Position numbers and translations under genes: made by a program. The notes below the pieces were generated by a model that saw nothing but the letters and a program-made list of their open reading frames with translations, was not told the DNA's origin and did no database searches. A DNA stretch of 64,000 bases from Epiperipatus broadwayi (lineage: Eukaryota > Onychophora > Udeonychophora > Euonychophora > Peripatidae), in NCBI GenBank assembly GCA_028023455.1, contig JAQFVV010006208.1:8292963-8356962 (forward strand), given 5' to 3'. Of this stretch, positions 31,549 to 41,350 are shown piece by piece. How positions within the stretch are numbered: the stretch's first letter is position 1; every line of letters starts with the position of its first letter.

Positions 31549-32083
31549 AGATATTTTTTTCTAAAGACATTCTATATTTAATAATAGATGATGAAAATAG
31601 TCCAACATATAAATACAAGTATATATAATATCTTCTCTGCCCAAATATTGGTTGGAATAATTAAGCAATAAGATATCATAATCAATTAATAAAACTTAGT
31701 AATAGCTTGCCTCTGCTTGTCACTCTTTTAATTTAATTTATTCTAGTAACCCAAATACATTGATACATATTTGCTAAATAATAGATTGCTAGCATTTCAA
31801 TTTAAATTATTCATTACAAATTATGTTTTTACAAATATAAAAAAAAACTGTGATTGCTATTTAATGTTACATGCATTGGTCAATTTATTTTTGGTCTAAA
31901 TCTTTCCCATTCTAACCAATATCCTGGTTATAGAATCATTTCTTAATATTAGCATATTATAATGAAATTTGACAATAAAGATATAAATCAAGTTAGAGTG
32001 TCATTGTTTATCATCAACTGTCATAATTTCATCTTATCCTAAGTTTAACGTAGTATATTGTACACTAATCTCATCATATTCAT

Positions 32084-32484
32084 GATATTTCTCATGACAT
32101 TTATAACATTTAGTTCCAAGACATGTTATGGTTACTGATTTCAAGAACGGTAATGAGCTATATATTTAAACTGGATTCCAAGAGATTGTAAAACACTCAG
32201 AAAGAGACCACATGTGAGATGGATGATATTTCTCATGACATTTATAACATTTAGTTTCAAGACATGTTATGGTTACTGATTTCAAGAATGGTAATGAGCT
32301 ATATATTTAAACTGGATTCCAAGAGATTGTAAAAAACCCAGAAAGAGACCACAATTGAGATGGATGGATGAAATAAGAAAGTGTGCAGGGGTGATGTGGA
32401 GAAGAGAAGCTAAAGATCAGAGAAGATTGATTAAACTTGGAGAGACCTTCATCCTGCAGTGGATTGATAATGGTTGATGATGAA
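32084..32484 (+). pseudogene. LINE-B 3' end with a 141-bp tandem duplication
   Basis: GATATTTCTCATGACATTTA starts at 32084 and again at 32225 (period 141), covering ACTGGATTCCAAGAGATTGT and GAGACCACA..TGAGATGGATG, which encode the LINE-B tail (LDSKRL, RGHMRWM type). The second copy continues to the element end (GGAGAGACCTTCATCCTGCA and TTGATAATGGTTGATGATGA). The duplication also includes non-LINE flank, so it happened after insertion. Confidence 0.8.
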
Positions 32485-32492
32485 TGAGCTAT

Positions 32493-32674
32493 ATAAAATG
32501 TAAATTTTTATACATATAAACAAAACAAGTAAATCCTCCTGCCCCAGGCTATGACTTAAAAGCACTCTGAATGTTGAACAAAGGATCAAAAATAGAATAA
32601 AATGAATCCTTTGTTCAACATTTTTAAGTCATAACCTGAGGGAGGTGATTTACTCCCTTTGTTTATATGTACAG
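32493..32674. mobile_element. Hairpin MITE, about 180 bp, possible 8-bp TSD
   Basis: ACATATAAACAAA (32512) and TTTGTTTATATGT (32658-32670) begin long imperfect arms including GTAAATC/GATTTAC, CTATGACTTAAAA/TTTTAAGTCATAA and TGTTGAACAAAGGAT/ATCCTTTGTTCAACA. TGAGCTAT occurs on both sides (32485-32492 and 32675-32682). The outermost bases are not symmetrical, so the exact ends are unsure. Confidence 0.68.
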
Positions 32675-33273
32675 TGAGCTATGTTTAATTTAAAGTTCAT
32701 TTACAAAATCTCATTTAATTTAAATACATATGTATATCATAAGGGAAAGGGTGAACATGGGAAGATGGAAAATCATCATCATCCCCATTTATCACAAATA
32801 TAAAGTGAATAATAAAAGAACAAATGTAAATATAAAATGATCTAATACAAAAGGAATGAGCATATTGGCATTGGACTAAACCACATATAGTTAGTTACTA
32901 ATAATAAGTTATAATCTACAAGTTACCCAGCAATAGACAAGAATTATCAATCATGAAATCAATAATCAACCAGCCAACCTTGGTGACTGGATTTAAAATA
33001 GGTACATTATAAACATGTACTTATTTAGCCACTTCCAAACTTAGGACACATTATATAAAGTTATTTGGATGCACATACTTAAGTACTAATCTGTTATACA
33101 TAATAATAAAAAATATCAGGATATTGATGTGTGCTGATCATCATCAATGCTCTGGACATATAATACCTTTAGTGTACCAGCCAACTATAGACTAAATTTT
33201 TAATAATACAAATGGACTTTAGAGGTGATGTCTTCATGCCATCCAGGGTTATCACCTGGATATCCCCTACATC

Positions 33274-33538
33274 ACATGACCACTATTTCTTATGATATCA
33301 CATTACTATTATTAAAACAGGCAAAACTCTCCATACAGTAGTGCCACTCAGTGCCAACCAGAGTAATCAATGGATGCCAGAAGGTTTGCGAATAAAATCC
33401 CTATCTAGTGCCTACTCATCCAATATCCCCAGACTAGTTTCTGGCTTGTGGCCTTCTTCAGTGAGGAATTTTGGCATCCATTGATTACTCTGGTTGGCAC
33501 TGAGTGGCACTACTGTATGAAGAGTTTTGCCTGTTTTA
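33274..33538. mobile_element. RZ-1 short foldback with TSD of 11-14 bp
   Basis: TCCCCTACATC ends at 33273 and recurs at 33542-33552 (ATATCCCCTACATC versus ATGTCCCCTACATC). The left part is minus oriented with an HHR at 33418-33474. It is cut in stem I and joined to an inverted 3' end (GGCATCCATTGATTACTCTG...) finishing GAGTTTTGCCTGTTTTAA. Confidence 0.88.
33418..33474 (-). ncRNA. Hammerhead-like motif, RZ-1, core intact and stem I end altered
   Basis: Minus strand: CCAAAAT, TCCTCA, CTGAAGA (position 7 = A, allowed), AGGCCACAAGCCA, GAAA, C-TA-G, GTC, TGGGGA, TA, TTGGAT. The deletion junction lies at the edge of outer stem I, leaving CCAA/TTGG. Confidence 0.68.
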
Positions 33539-33759
33539 ATGTCCCCTACATCCAAATAACTAACCATTATGCTCTCTAGAGCTGAATCAAGACCATAAGT
33601 CTTTAGGAACTGTAACTATGAACAAGACATAAATAAATATAACAGTTTACTCTACTTTACTTTAAATTATTCAGAGGATAAACTAGAAATAGTATTAATT
33701 AAATTCCAATTAGCTTCTAACCAAATTTCTTATTAATATCAGCTATCAATTGCTTATGT

Positions 33760-33995
33760 TATCACTTTATCTTTCTTATTGCATTGGCAGATTCATATAA
33801 TATTAAATCATCGATGCTCTTTATTACTGTTTTACAATGCTTTTTTTGCAACCCACTATGACAGTTTCGATTACCCCAGCAATCTTCTTCAGAACTTCTA
33901 ATTATATTACCAACATTGCTGGGGCAATCGAAACTGTCATAGTGGGTTGTAATAAAAGCATTGTAAAACAGTAATAAAGAGCATAGAAGATTTAA
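33760..33995. mobile_element. RZ-4 foldback with two HHR-like motifs
   Basis: The left arm (minus) runs from TCTTTATTACTGTTTTACAA through ACCCACTATGACAGTTTCGA and TTACCCCAGCAATCTTCTTC. The right arm (plus) mirrors it from GCTGGGGCAATCGAAACTGT to GGTTGTAATAAAAGCATTGT. The minus-strand motif is CTGAAGA, A, GATTGC-TGGG-GTAATC, GAAA, CTG, T, C: a 6-bp stem II but with an extra A and no convincing stem I. Confidence 0.72.
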
Positions 33996-34290
33996 TATTA
34001 TATGCTTATATTATCTTGTACAGTCGTTTCAAGTCAAACAAAATTGATATAATACAAAATGAAAACCCAGTTGACATTCAAACAATCTCAACACATTATC
34101 CTCAAACTAATGCCATCACATCACTTTATTTACAATTCAAAACAGCAATCCAACCACTTGTAAAGTTAAAAAATGTTTTCATTGAATTAATAGCTTCAGA
34201 ATTTTAATATTGAATTATAAAGGTTTTTTTAAAAAAATATTTTCCTTTCATTAAAATGTATATACACATGCTATATGTACCCACATATTA

Positions 34291-34682
34291 AAAAACAAAT
34301 AGAGCAAACTCCCTACAGTAGTGACATCCAGTGCAAGCTAGTAATCAATGGATGCCAGAAGGCTTGTGCATAAAATCCCTATTAGCACCTACTCATCCAG
34401 TATCCCCTGACTAGTTTCTGGCTTGTGGCTTTCATCAGTGAAAAGCCTTGGATCTGATGTCACTGCACTTAATTCTTATGATCTAACATAACTCTAACAG
34501 CAACCACCTTTTACCTATTTTGGATGAGTAGGCCCTAGATAGGGAATTTACATACAAACCTTATATCAATTGATTACTGAGACTTTTGCCTGGATAATAT
34601 TATTGAATGGAAAGTTTGCTACTGTTTTAACCGCTTCCTCAATCTAGGAAATGGTGATCCTGTCAAGTGTTAGTGGTTTCAA
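34291..34682 (-). mobile_element. RZ-1 copy, centre deleted, inverted end
   Basis: AAACAAATAGAGCAAACTCC start, CAGTAGTGACATCC, GCATAAAATCCCTATTAGCA, HHR at 34395-34453, then CTTAATTCTTATGATCTAAC and CAACCACCTTTTACC. It is joined to an inverted segment (GGATGAGTAGGCCCTAGATA) that runs to GTTTGCTACTGTTTTAACC and GGTGATCCTGTCAAGTGTTA. Confidence 0.78.
34395..34453 (-). ncRNA. Hammerhead-like motif, RZ-1
   Basis: Minus strand: ATCCAA, GGC, TTTTCA, CTGATGA, AAGCCACAAGCCA (A-C instead of A-T at one pair), GAAA, C-TA-G, GTC, AGGGGA, TA, CTGGAT. Core intact; inner stem I weakened (the first pair is A-A). Confidence 0.6.
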
Positions 34683-35530
34683 ACTAAATTTACTGTGCAT
34701 TTTTTCTATCTTAGTGCAATAGCTTTATTCAATTCATGATCAATGCATAATTAATGCTTGTGAAATCTTTGAAGTAAAAAGAACATGAGGCTTAATTTTT
34801 AAATTTTGAATAGTATACAAATCGGTAAAGCTTAACTTCTGGCACAGTACATTCGTAATAAGATAACGTCTACTACCACTTCGATAAAAATAAACTAATG
34901 ATTTATTATTTTATTTACAGTTGTTTTAAAAAAAATTGAAATGGATATGCAGTGAAAAGTTTGAGTTGTTATTAATATAATAAAACTAGTGGTACACAAA
35001 AAGTATTTTCTATAAATACAAAACTGTAGATAATAAAATCGGTATTTAAATTATCAACAGAGGTTAGATGCTTTAAAAAAGTAGAAAGGGTATTTATGAT
35101 GCTTAGTCTTTAGAGTACCCAGAAATTGTACAATGAATTAGAAAATTAAATTTTTTCTATGAATGTCTACATTATTAACTTTTATTAACCCCCCTCCCCC
35201 ACCCAACCATCATGAGTACACGAATAAGCAGGATATGAAAATAACTGGTACAGTGAAATTCCTGCAAAGTAGTACATAATATAAGCACGAAGTCATATAT
35301 ATGTGTCTTAGTTTTAATACATAACATGCTAAATAACATCTGGACTAATATGTAATTACAGATGATATTCAACAATTCAACTAATGTGCAATAACATATA
35401 CATTTGGAAAAATATATATCTAAGGCAGACTATAACTTGTTTATACTAAATGTTTCATATATGTCTGATAATAAGAGGGGTTAAATTGACATAATGTCTA
35501 CATAAGTATAATTACAATATTAAATCCAAT
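34683..35530. other. AT-rich stretch, no feature recognised
   Basis: No shared family and no convincing frame. A CCCCCTCCCCCACCC run lies near 35190. Confidence 0.4.
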
Positions 35531-35656
35531 ATGGGCTTTGAGCATTCTATCATTGATTTTTCAATAGAAGGGATGGTTGAATAGTTGGAGGGTTAGAAGA
35601 TTGAAGACTGTCCATTTTTGCTATCTTAAAATAAAGTAGACAGTGATTGTATACAT

Positions 35657-36182
35657 GAACCACTAAACATCACATGATCCCCATTCTTTATGCATACACA
35701 AGCTGTTTACACAGAGAGTAAACTCTTCATACAGTATCACCACTCAGTGCGAGACAGAGCAATGGATGCAAGAAAGTTTGTGCATAAAATCTCTATCTAG
35801 TACTTACTCATCCAATATCCCCAGACTAGTTTCTAGCTTGTGGCTTTCATCAGTATGGAGCCTTGAATCTGACGGCATTACATCTATGCAAACTAATGAA
35901 CTTGAATTGAAAACATTATCGTGTTTTCATTTTGAACTCAAAGCTTTATAGTTAGCTAATAAGATAAAAGGTGGCTGCTGGAAAGTTGCATTCGATCCTA
36001 AGATCTAGATGCAGGCTCTCAGATCCAAGGCTCCTCAGTGATGAAAGCCGCAAGCTAGAAACCAGTTTGGGGATATTGGATGAGTAGTCACTAGATAGGG
36101 ATTTTATGCATAAACCTTGAATCCATTGTTTACTCTGGTTTGCACTGAGTGGCACTACTGTATGGAGAGTTTAGCCTCTGTG
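35657..36182. mobile_element. RZ-1 foldback pair inside RZ-3
   Basis: Starts GAACCACTAAACATCACATG, includes GCATACACAAGCTGTTTACA, a minus-strand HHR (35810-35868), a short centre with AACTAATGAACTTGAATTG, then a plus-strand HHR (36023-36081) and GGCACTACTGTATGGAGAGT at the right end. The plus HHR has C3 changed (CAGTGATGA) and GTT as its triplet, so only the left one keeps a full core. Confidence 0.82.
35810..35868 (-). ncRNA. Hammerhead-like motif, RZ-1
   Basis: Minus strand: ATTCAA, GGC, TCCATA, CTGATGA, AAGCCACAAGCTA, GAAA, C-TA-G, GTC, TGGGGA, TA, TTGGAT. Core and stem II intact. Inner stem I has mismatches next to the core. Confidence 0.62.
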
Positions 36183-36345
36183 AGATTGTATTTATGTGTA
36201 GAAGATTACGTATGATCTAGCCCAACTGATGAATATTGGGGATCATGTAACTTTTTCTCATGTGTGTGTGTAGTCAGGTGCTTAAAATGGAGTTGGAGAA
36301 ATTGACTGAAAAAGTCTGCGTTTAAATCCCTTTACTTACATATGA

Positions 36346-37179
36346 AAATATACATAAATAAAAAATCTACTGTTTGTATAATTTTGCACGCAAGGATTTG
36401 GAATAATTAAAACTTATGCACCTATCTAAGTTAATATTAATTCAATAATTAATTTCATCTTTTTAATAGTTCAAATCCTATATACTTTTAAAAAAATAAC
36501 TACAATACAATATATTGACATTTCATTTGTTATTATTTTTAGCAAATATTTTTTATTTTTATATTTTATCTATTTTTAAAATCTATTATTAACTATTACT
36601 TGTTATCATCTTCACTACTAGAATTTACATATATCTGATTTAATTCTATTTGAATAACAGTTTCCGTAATAAGATTTTCAATATTTTACTATGATTATTT
36701 GTAAATATAATACTGTCATATACAATAAAATAAGGGTACTTAAGTATTAGTCCGGTGGTGAAATTTTAGTCTTCATTAATTATGATTGCTAAATATTTGA
36801 TATCACGTTTTATTTAATCAATTATGTAAATTTAACTTTCAAAGATTTAAAGAATCATTTTTAACAAAGTTGTGAATAACAACACCACTTTCTGTATTAA
36901 TGTCAATTTATTTACGTGGCAAAAGATGGCTATCTTTAAAGCATAAATAGGTCAACGATAGCTAGAAGTTAATAAAGATTGTATAGTAAATATAAAAATA
37001 TTCTAGAGATCTTAAACAACTTATGTCTGAAAGTTAAATTTGCATAATTGACATCATAATAGTTTTCATGAAGACTAACAGTTCACCTCTGGACTAATAC
37101 ATAAGTACCCAACAATTCAATCGCAGGGCAATACCTATAAGTAAATTTGGAAAAAAATATATAAATAAATAATATATAG
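36346..37179. other. AT-rich stretch, no feature recognised
   Basis: Parts of 36350-36580 resemble 37425-37620 (GTATAATTTTGCACGCAAGG versus GTATAAGTTTGCATGCAAGG, CACCTATCTAAGTTAATATT versus CACCCATTTAAGTCATATTA), a diverged direct duplication about 1.07 kb apart. No gene. Confidence 0.5.
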
Positions 37180-37425
37180 AGGGTTTGAACTCAGCCTTTT
37201 CTTTTAGACATGTGTGTGATCAAATTTCTCAGCAGTATGAGATGGCATGGATAGTTGAGGGTTGTGTAATCTTTTCGACGTGTGCGATCAAGTGTGTCAG
37301 CAGTAGGAGATACCATGGACAGTTGAGATTCGTGTGAAAGTCTGAGTTCAAACCGCCCCCCCAATTATTACATATTGAAGTGCAGGTATGAAAAAGCCTG
37401 TACTGTAGAAAAAATTCATATATTA
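37180..37425 (+). mobile_element. RZ-3 3' parts, two partial units in tandem
   Basis: GACATGTGTGTGATCAAATT...GAGATGGCATGGATAGTTGA is followed within 90 bp by GACGTGTGCGATCAAGTGTG...AGATACCATGGACAGTTGAG and then GTGTGAAAGTCTGAGTTCAA. A partial head-to-tail duplication of the tRNA-like region. Confidence 0.7.
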
Positions 37426-37789
37426 TAAATAAATAATATATTGTTTGTATAAGTTTGCATGCAAGGACATGAAATAATTGAAAACTTATGCACCCATTTA
37501 AGTCATATTAATTCAATAATTTATTTATTTATCTTTTTAATAGTTCAAATGTATATACTTTAAAAAAATATTTGCATTATTATTATTATCTGCAAATATT
37601 TTTGTATTTTATCTATTTTAAAACGTAATTACTAATTGTTGAATATCATTTCTTTAAATGTGTCTTTGTAATAGTGGTATTAAATGAAGGTGCTGACTGA
37701 ATATTATGTAATGTTAAGTATTAGTGTTTAATTTGTTCATATAGTTCTCCAATTAGTTTTATGTACAACAAGTTTTTTATACATATATC

Positions 37790-38190
37790 TTTGAACTCTG
37801 ACTTTCAACCTCCCTACAGCTACCCGATCCACCAATACAGATGTCCACACACATGAAAAAGATAAATGATCTCCAATATATGTATTTCAAGCTGAACCAG
37901 CACTCAACGGTTAGTCATAGATCACAATCTCCCACACATATATACAATCAGTGCCCAGTTTATATTAAGATAGAAAATCTTCAAACCTTAATGGACAGGC
38001 TTCAATATTTTCTCTTCAGCCATCCATATCATTGAAAATCTGAGGATGAAATGCTCAAATCTTTTGTTTATACCAATATTATTGTCATACCCATATTGGA
38101 CTTTAAGTCAATCTGACCCTCACACATAGGAACTTGACATTTCATTTAATTATACAGAAGAGGGATGAGCATAATACAGGTCAAGTATGT
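37790..38190 (-). mobile_element. RZ-3 copy, degenerate HHR
   Basis: Minus strand landmarks: CATATGTGTGAGGGTCAGATT-type segment, GATTTTCAATGATATGGATG, GCCTGTCCATTAAGGTTTGA, AGTGCTGGTTCAGCTTGAAA (stem II survives, CTGATGA replaced by CGTTGAG), ATATATTGGAGATCATTTAT, and AAAGTCAGAGTTCAAAG. Confidence 0.72.
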
Positions 38191-38214
38191 AATATTTAAA
38201 TGCATGTATATTAT

Positions 38215-39058
38215 ATGTAATAATAAGGGACTTGAACTTAAGACTTTCAAGCTCCATACAGGTATCCAATCTATTTTGTACAACCAATAAACATGACCTC
38301 ATAATGTGAAAAAGATAAACGATCTCCAATATACATATTTCATGCTGAATCAGTACTGTTTAGTTGATCCAGATCATCATCACTCACCCATATATATATA
38401 TATATGATAAACAAAAATGCAAGTTAAAAAACTTGCTAACGCTTGTATTTATGTCCACAGATGGCGTTCTACCAAAAACGCCCATCAAGCGTATGTTTTG
38501 TTTACATAAACGTCAGAGTAGTTAGTATTCACTATCTCTAACTATAATTCCACTTTCAGATCAAGATTTCAATATAGCTTGAAATCATGATCTGAAAGTG
38601 GAATTATAGTTAGAGATAGTGAATACTAACTACTCTGACGTTTATGTAAACAAAACATACGCTTGATGGGCGTTTTTGGTAGAACGCCATCTGTGGACAT
38701 ATATATATATAATCAGAATACAATTTACATTAAGATAGCAAATCTTCAAACTTCATCATTAGATTTTCAATGGCATGGATGGCTGAAGAGTTGGAGAGTG
38801 GAGAAGATTGATGCTTGTCCATTAATGTTTGAACATTTGCTATCTTAATACAAACAACACAGATTGTATATATGTGTGAGAGGTGGTAAGCTGGACCAAA
38901 TGATGAATGCTGGTTCAGCATGAAATACGTATATTGGAGATTATTTATATTTTTCGCATTTATGCAGTCATGTGTATTGGTGGTATAAGATGGATTGGAT
39001 AGCTGTAGGAAGCTTGACAGTCTGAGTTCAAGTCCCTTATAATTACATTAAGTTTGGT
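38215..39058. mobile_element. RZ-3 foldback split by a palindromic MITE
   Basis: The left arm (minus, 38215-38406) and right arm (plus, 38755-39058) are two RZ-3 ends; 38702-38754 continues the left arm after the hairpin insertion at about 38408-38701. The right arm has stem II ATGCTGGTTCAGCAT, the only RZ-3 copy with a full A-T closing pair, but its core begins ATGATGA (C3 lost). The left arm has lost CTGATGA. Confidence 0.75.
38450..38701. mobile_element. Nearly perfect 252-bp palindrome (MITE-like hairpin)
   Basis: Arms 38450-38572 and 38579-38701 are 123 bp each with one mismatch and a 6-bp loop (TATAGC). Outer ends are TATGTCCACAGATGGCG and complement. The element sits in a (TA)n run inside RZ-3. 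A one-sided piece, 38408-38449, with a small GCAAGTTAAAAAACTTGC hairpin also belongs to the insertion. Arm identity of 122/123 in decayed surroundings implies recent insertion or arm conversion. Confidence 0.9.
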
Positions 39059-39763
39059 ATAGATAATATATATGTACAGTATTTAAAAAATACATATACA
39101 CACTTATAGTTAAGTTTAATGCCAAGTTAATAAATGATTCAAATAGTATAACATTTTTTTAAAGTTTGTACTCAATATTTACAAAAATTGACTAGTGAAT
39201 CCATTTTTAATTTTAAAAAAAATTGTTGGGAAAAAAAATTAAAAATTGTACTCTGGTGATAAACAGTATCTTAATAAACATGATCATTCCTATTATAGTG
39301 CAGCACTAAACATTGTATGAATAATGTAAAGTAATATATAAATGTGCATAGAAGGTGCACAATTATCTAGTTACAAAATAACTTTCTTCTTTTTGACTTG
39401 TGGCAAATAGTGTGACCAGCAAGAGTTCTTTTGTTTTCAAAAGTCATGGAGATGGACCCCCAAAAAAATGCTGATACTTTCCTATCACAAAGACAAGATT
39501 GATGATTTCACGATCAATGTGTGATTCATATTAAATAGAACTCCTCACAAGTTTTTATGATAAGAGAAATCGTAGATTTTCTTCTTCCATTGGTATGTTG
39601 CTTTTTTAGATACAGATCAAAATGTGATGTATTTCTTAAGCAATTAAGTGTAGACCAGTGATCGAAAGCAGGACATTTTAAACATGCACTGAAAAATAAT
39701 AAATTTGAACATGTATCATGGGGGGATATGTGTTGATGTATCTAAGCCAAATGACTATTGAAG
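39059..39763. other. AT-rich stretch, no feature recognised
   Basis: No match to the other families seen here and no credible frame. Confidence 0.4.
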
Positions 39764-39773
39764 AAGAAATGTT

Positions 39774-40276
39774 AAACCACTAAACATCACATGATCACCA
39801 TTTCTTATGCTTGCTCTCCACACAAAAAACTTCATACTAGTGCCACTCAGTGCAAGCCAGAGTAATCAATGGATATGCAAGAAGGTTTGTGCATAAAATC
39901 CCTATCTAATGCCTACTCATCCAATATCCCCAGACAAGTTTCAAGCTTGTGGATTTCATCAGTGAGGAGCCTTAACTGAGCTCAGATCTATATGACTATA
40001 TAAGCTAATGAGCTTGGATTGAAAATATGTTTTCAATTTTAGACTGTTTTGTAGTTAAGTAGAAATAAAAGTGGATGCTGGAGGGTTGCATTAGATCCTA
40101 AGAATCTATGTACAATGCTCTCAGATCCGAGGCTCCTCACTGATGAAAGCTGCAAGCTAGAAACTAATCTGGGGATATTGGATGAGTAGTCACTAGATAT
40201 GGATTTTATGCACAATCCATTGACTATTCTAGCTTGCACTGAGTGGCACTACTGTATGGAAAGTTTTGCCGGTTTT
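39774..40276. mobile_element. RZ-1 foldback with 10-bp TSD
   Basis: AAGAAATGTT flanks it (39764-39773 and 40277-40286). Starts AAACCACTAAACATCACATG, minus HHR at 39919-39980, short centre (AGCTAATGAGCTTGGATTGA), plus HHR at 40125-40183 (GTC changed to ATC), ends AGTTTTGCCGGTTTT. TSD around the pair shows that the inverted dimer inserted as a single unit. Confidence 0.9.
39919..39980 (-). ncRNA. Hammerhead-like motif, RZ-1
   Basis: Minus strand: AAGGC, TCCTCA, CTGATGA, AATCCACAAGCTT, GAAA, C-TT-G, GTC, TGGGGA, TA, TTGGAT. Inner stem I intact. The outer 5' strand ATCCAA is lost to the foldback junction and stem II is weakened (ATC versus GCT). Confidence 0.5.
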
Positions 40277-40873
40277 AAGAAATGTTTTAAGTCACCTGCG
40301 CAAGTTTTTCGAAAAAATCAGATCTATAAGTACAGTACAGATTGTATGCAGTTAATATTTTCATCATAACCTGGAAATAAAGAAAAGCTCAATACAGTGT
40401 GGAAAACCATTAAAATATTGCTTGAGAACAGAGCACAAAGAGTACTACAAATAAATTAGAATTTTTCTAGAATAAAAATTTACATATATTTAGAATGTGA
40501 TGTTTACTATAGTAAAAGTGAAGAGAATTGGAGTTTCATATTACAAGATATTCTTAAGAAGAATATATGATATGGCTGAAAAAAACTTTTAACAATGGAT
40601 AAGGCATGAAGATTGTATTCCTGCTTTAATACCATTGGATATTATACAATCATGGAAATTATTTCAACAGTAGTAATTGTAATCTATTATATCACTCTAT
40701 CCTAGAGTTATCTATGTAAATGCGAATAAGCAATATATGCCAGATAACAGTGCAACTAAATTTATCCAGAATAGTTTCTGATTAATGGGTTTCATTGGTG
40801 GTAAGCATTGGATTAGATTAAGGTATCTATGAAGTAATTTGTTTGCATAACTATATAAGAGATATATTTGGTA

Positions 40874-41350
40874 CTGATTTAGTTTGCGCTCACGGCCATT
40901 TTAAAATCTAAAGACCAGTCAAAAACACCACTGACATATCCAATCAATAAATGATATAAATATTGAATAAAAGTACTTTAAATTCATATTTTAGAAATTA
41001 TAAACTAGTAAAAATAATATGCTTTTTTTCATATGGGCATATAATGTAATCTTCTAGTGTTTGGAAATTATAAGCTTGGTTTGATCAGACTTTTGCCACT
41101 TTTGACGGATACAAAGGCCAAACCATCCTTCCCCCTTCCTGCAAATTCCTGTGCTTTCATATTTCAAATATTTTATGAAGGTAAATTTAAAAAAAATCCC
41201 CAATAAAATAAAGCATATTATTTTTACTAGTTTATAATTTCTATAATATGAATTTAAAGTACTTTTATTCAATATTTATGTCATTTATCAGTTGGATATG
41301 TCAGCAGTGGTTTTTAGATTTCAAAATGGCCGTGAACGCAAACTAAATCA
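40874..41350. mobile_element. Foldback MITE FB-1 (copy 2)
   Basis: Ends TGATTTAGTTTGCGCTCACG and CGTGAACGCAAACTAAATCA are near-perfect complements, and arms of about 180 bp follow (AAAAGTACTTTAAATTCATA and complement). The centre holds CCTTCCCCCTTCCTGC, also present in inverse form in the 7.2-kb copy. Better conserved than that copy. Confidence 0.88.

Larger units (their letters stand above)
35531..36345 (+). mobile_element. RZ-3 copy interrupted by RZ-1
   Basis: The RZ-3 parts are 35531-35656 (TTTGAGCATTCTATCATTGA, TCAATAGAAGGGATGGTTGA, CTGTCCATTTTTGCTATCTT) and 36183-36345 (TAGCCCAACTGATGAATATT, then GGGGATCATG and AAGTCTGCGTTTAAATCCC). The HHR has lost stem II and GAAA by deletion. The RZ-1 insertion is flanked by GATTGTATACATG and GATTGTATTTATG, an imperfect TSD, so RZ-1 is younger than this RZ-3. 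Confidence 0.78.

Noticed and set aside
40741-40822. Further HHR in TTATCCAGAATAGTTTCTGATT ... TTTCATTGGTGG
   Set aside because: Resembles an RZ-1 ribozyme end only loosely; neither CTGANGA nor stem II can be traced.
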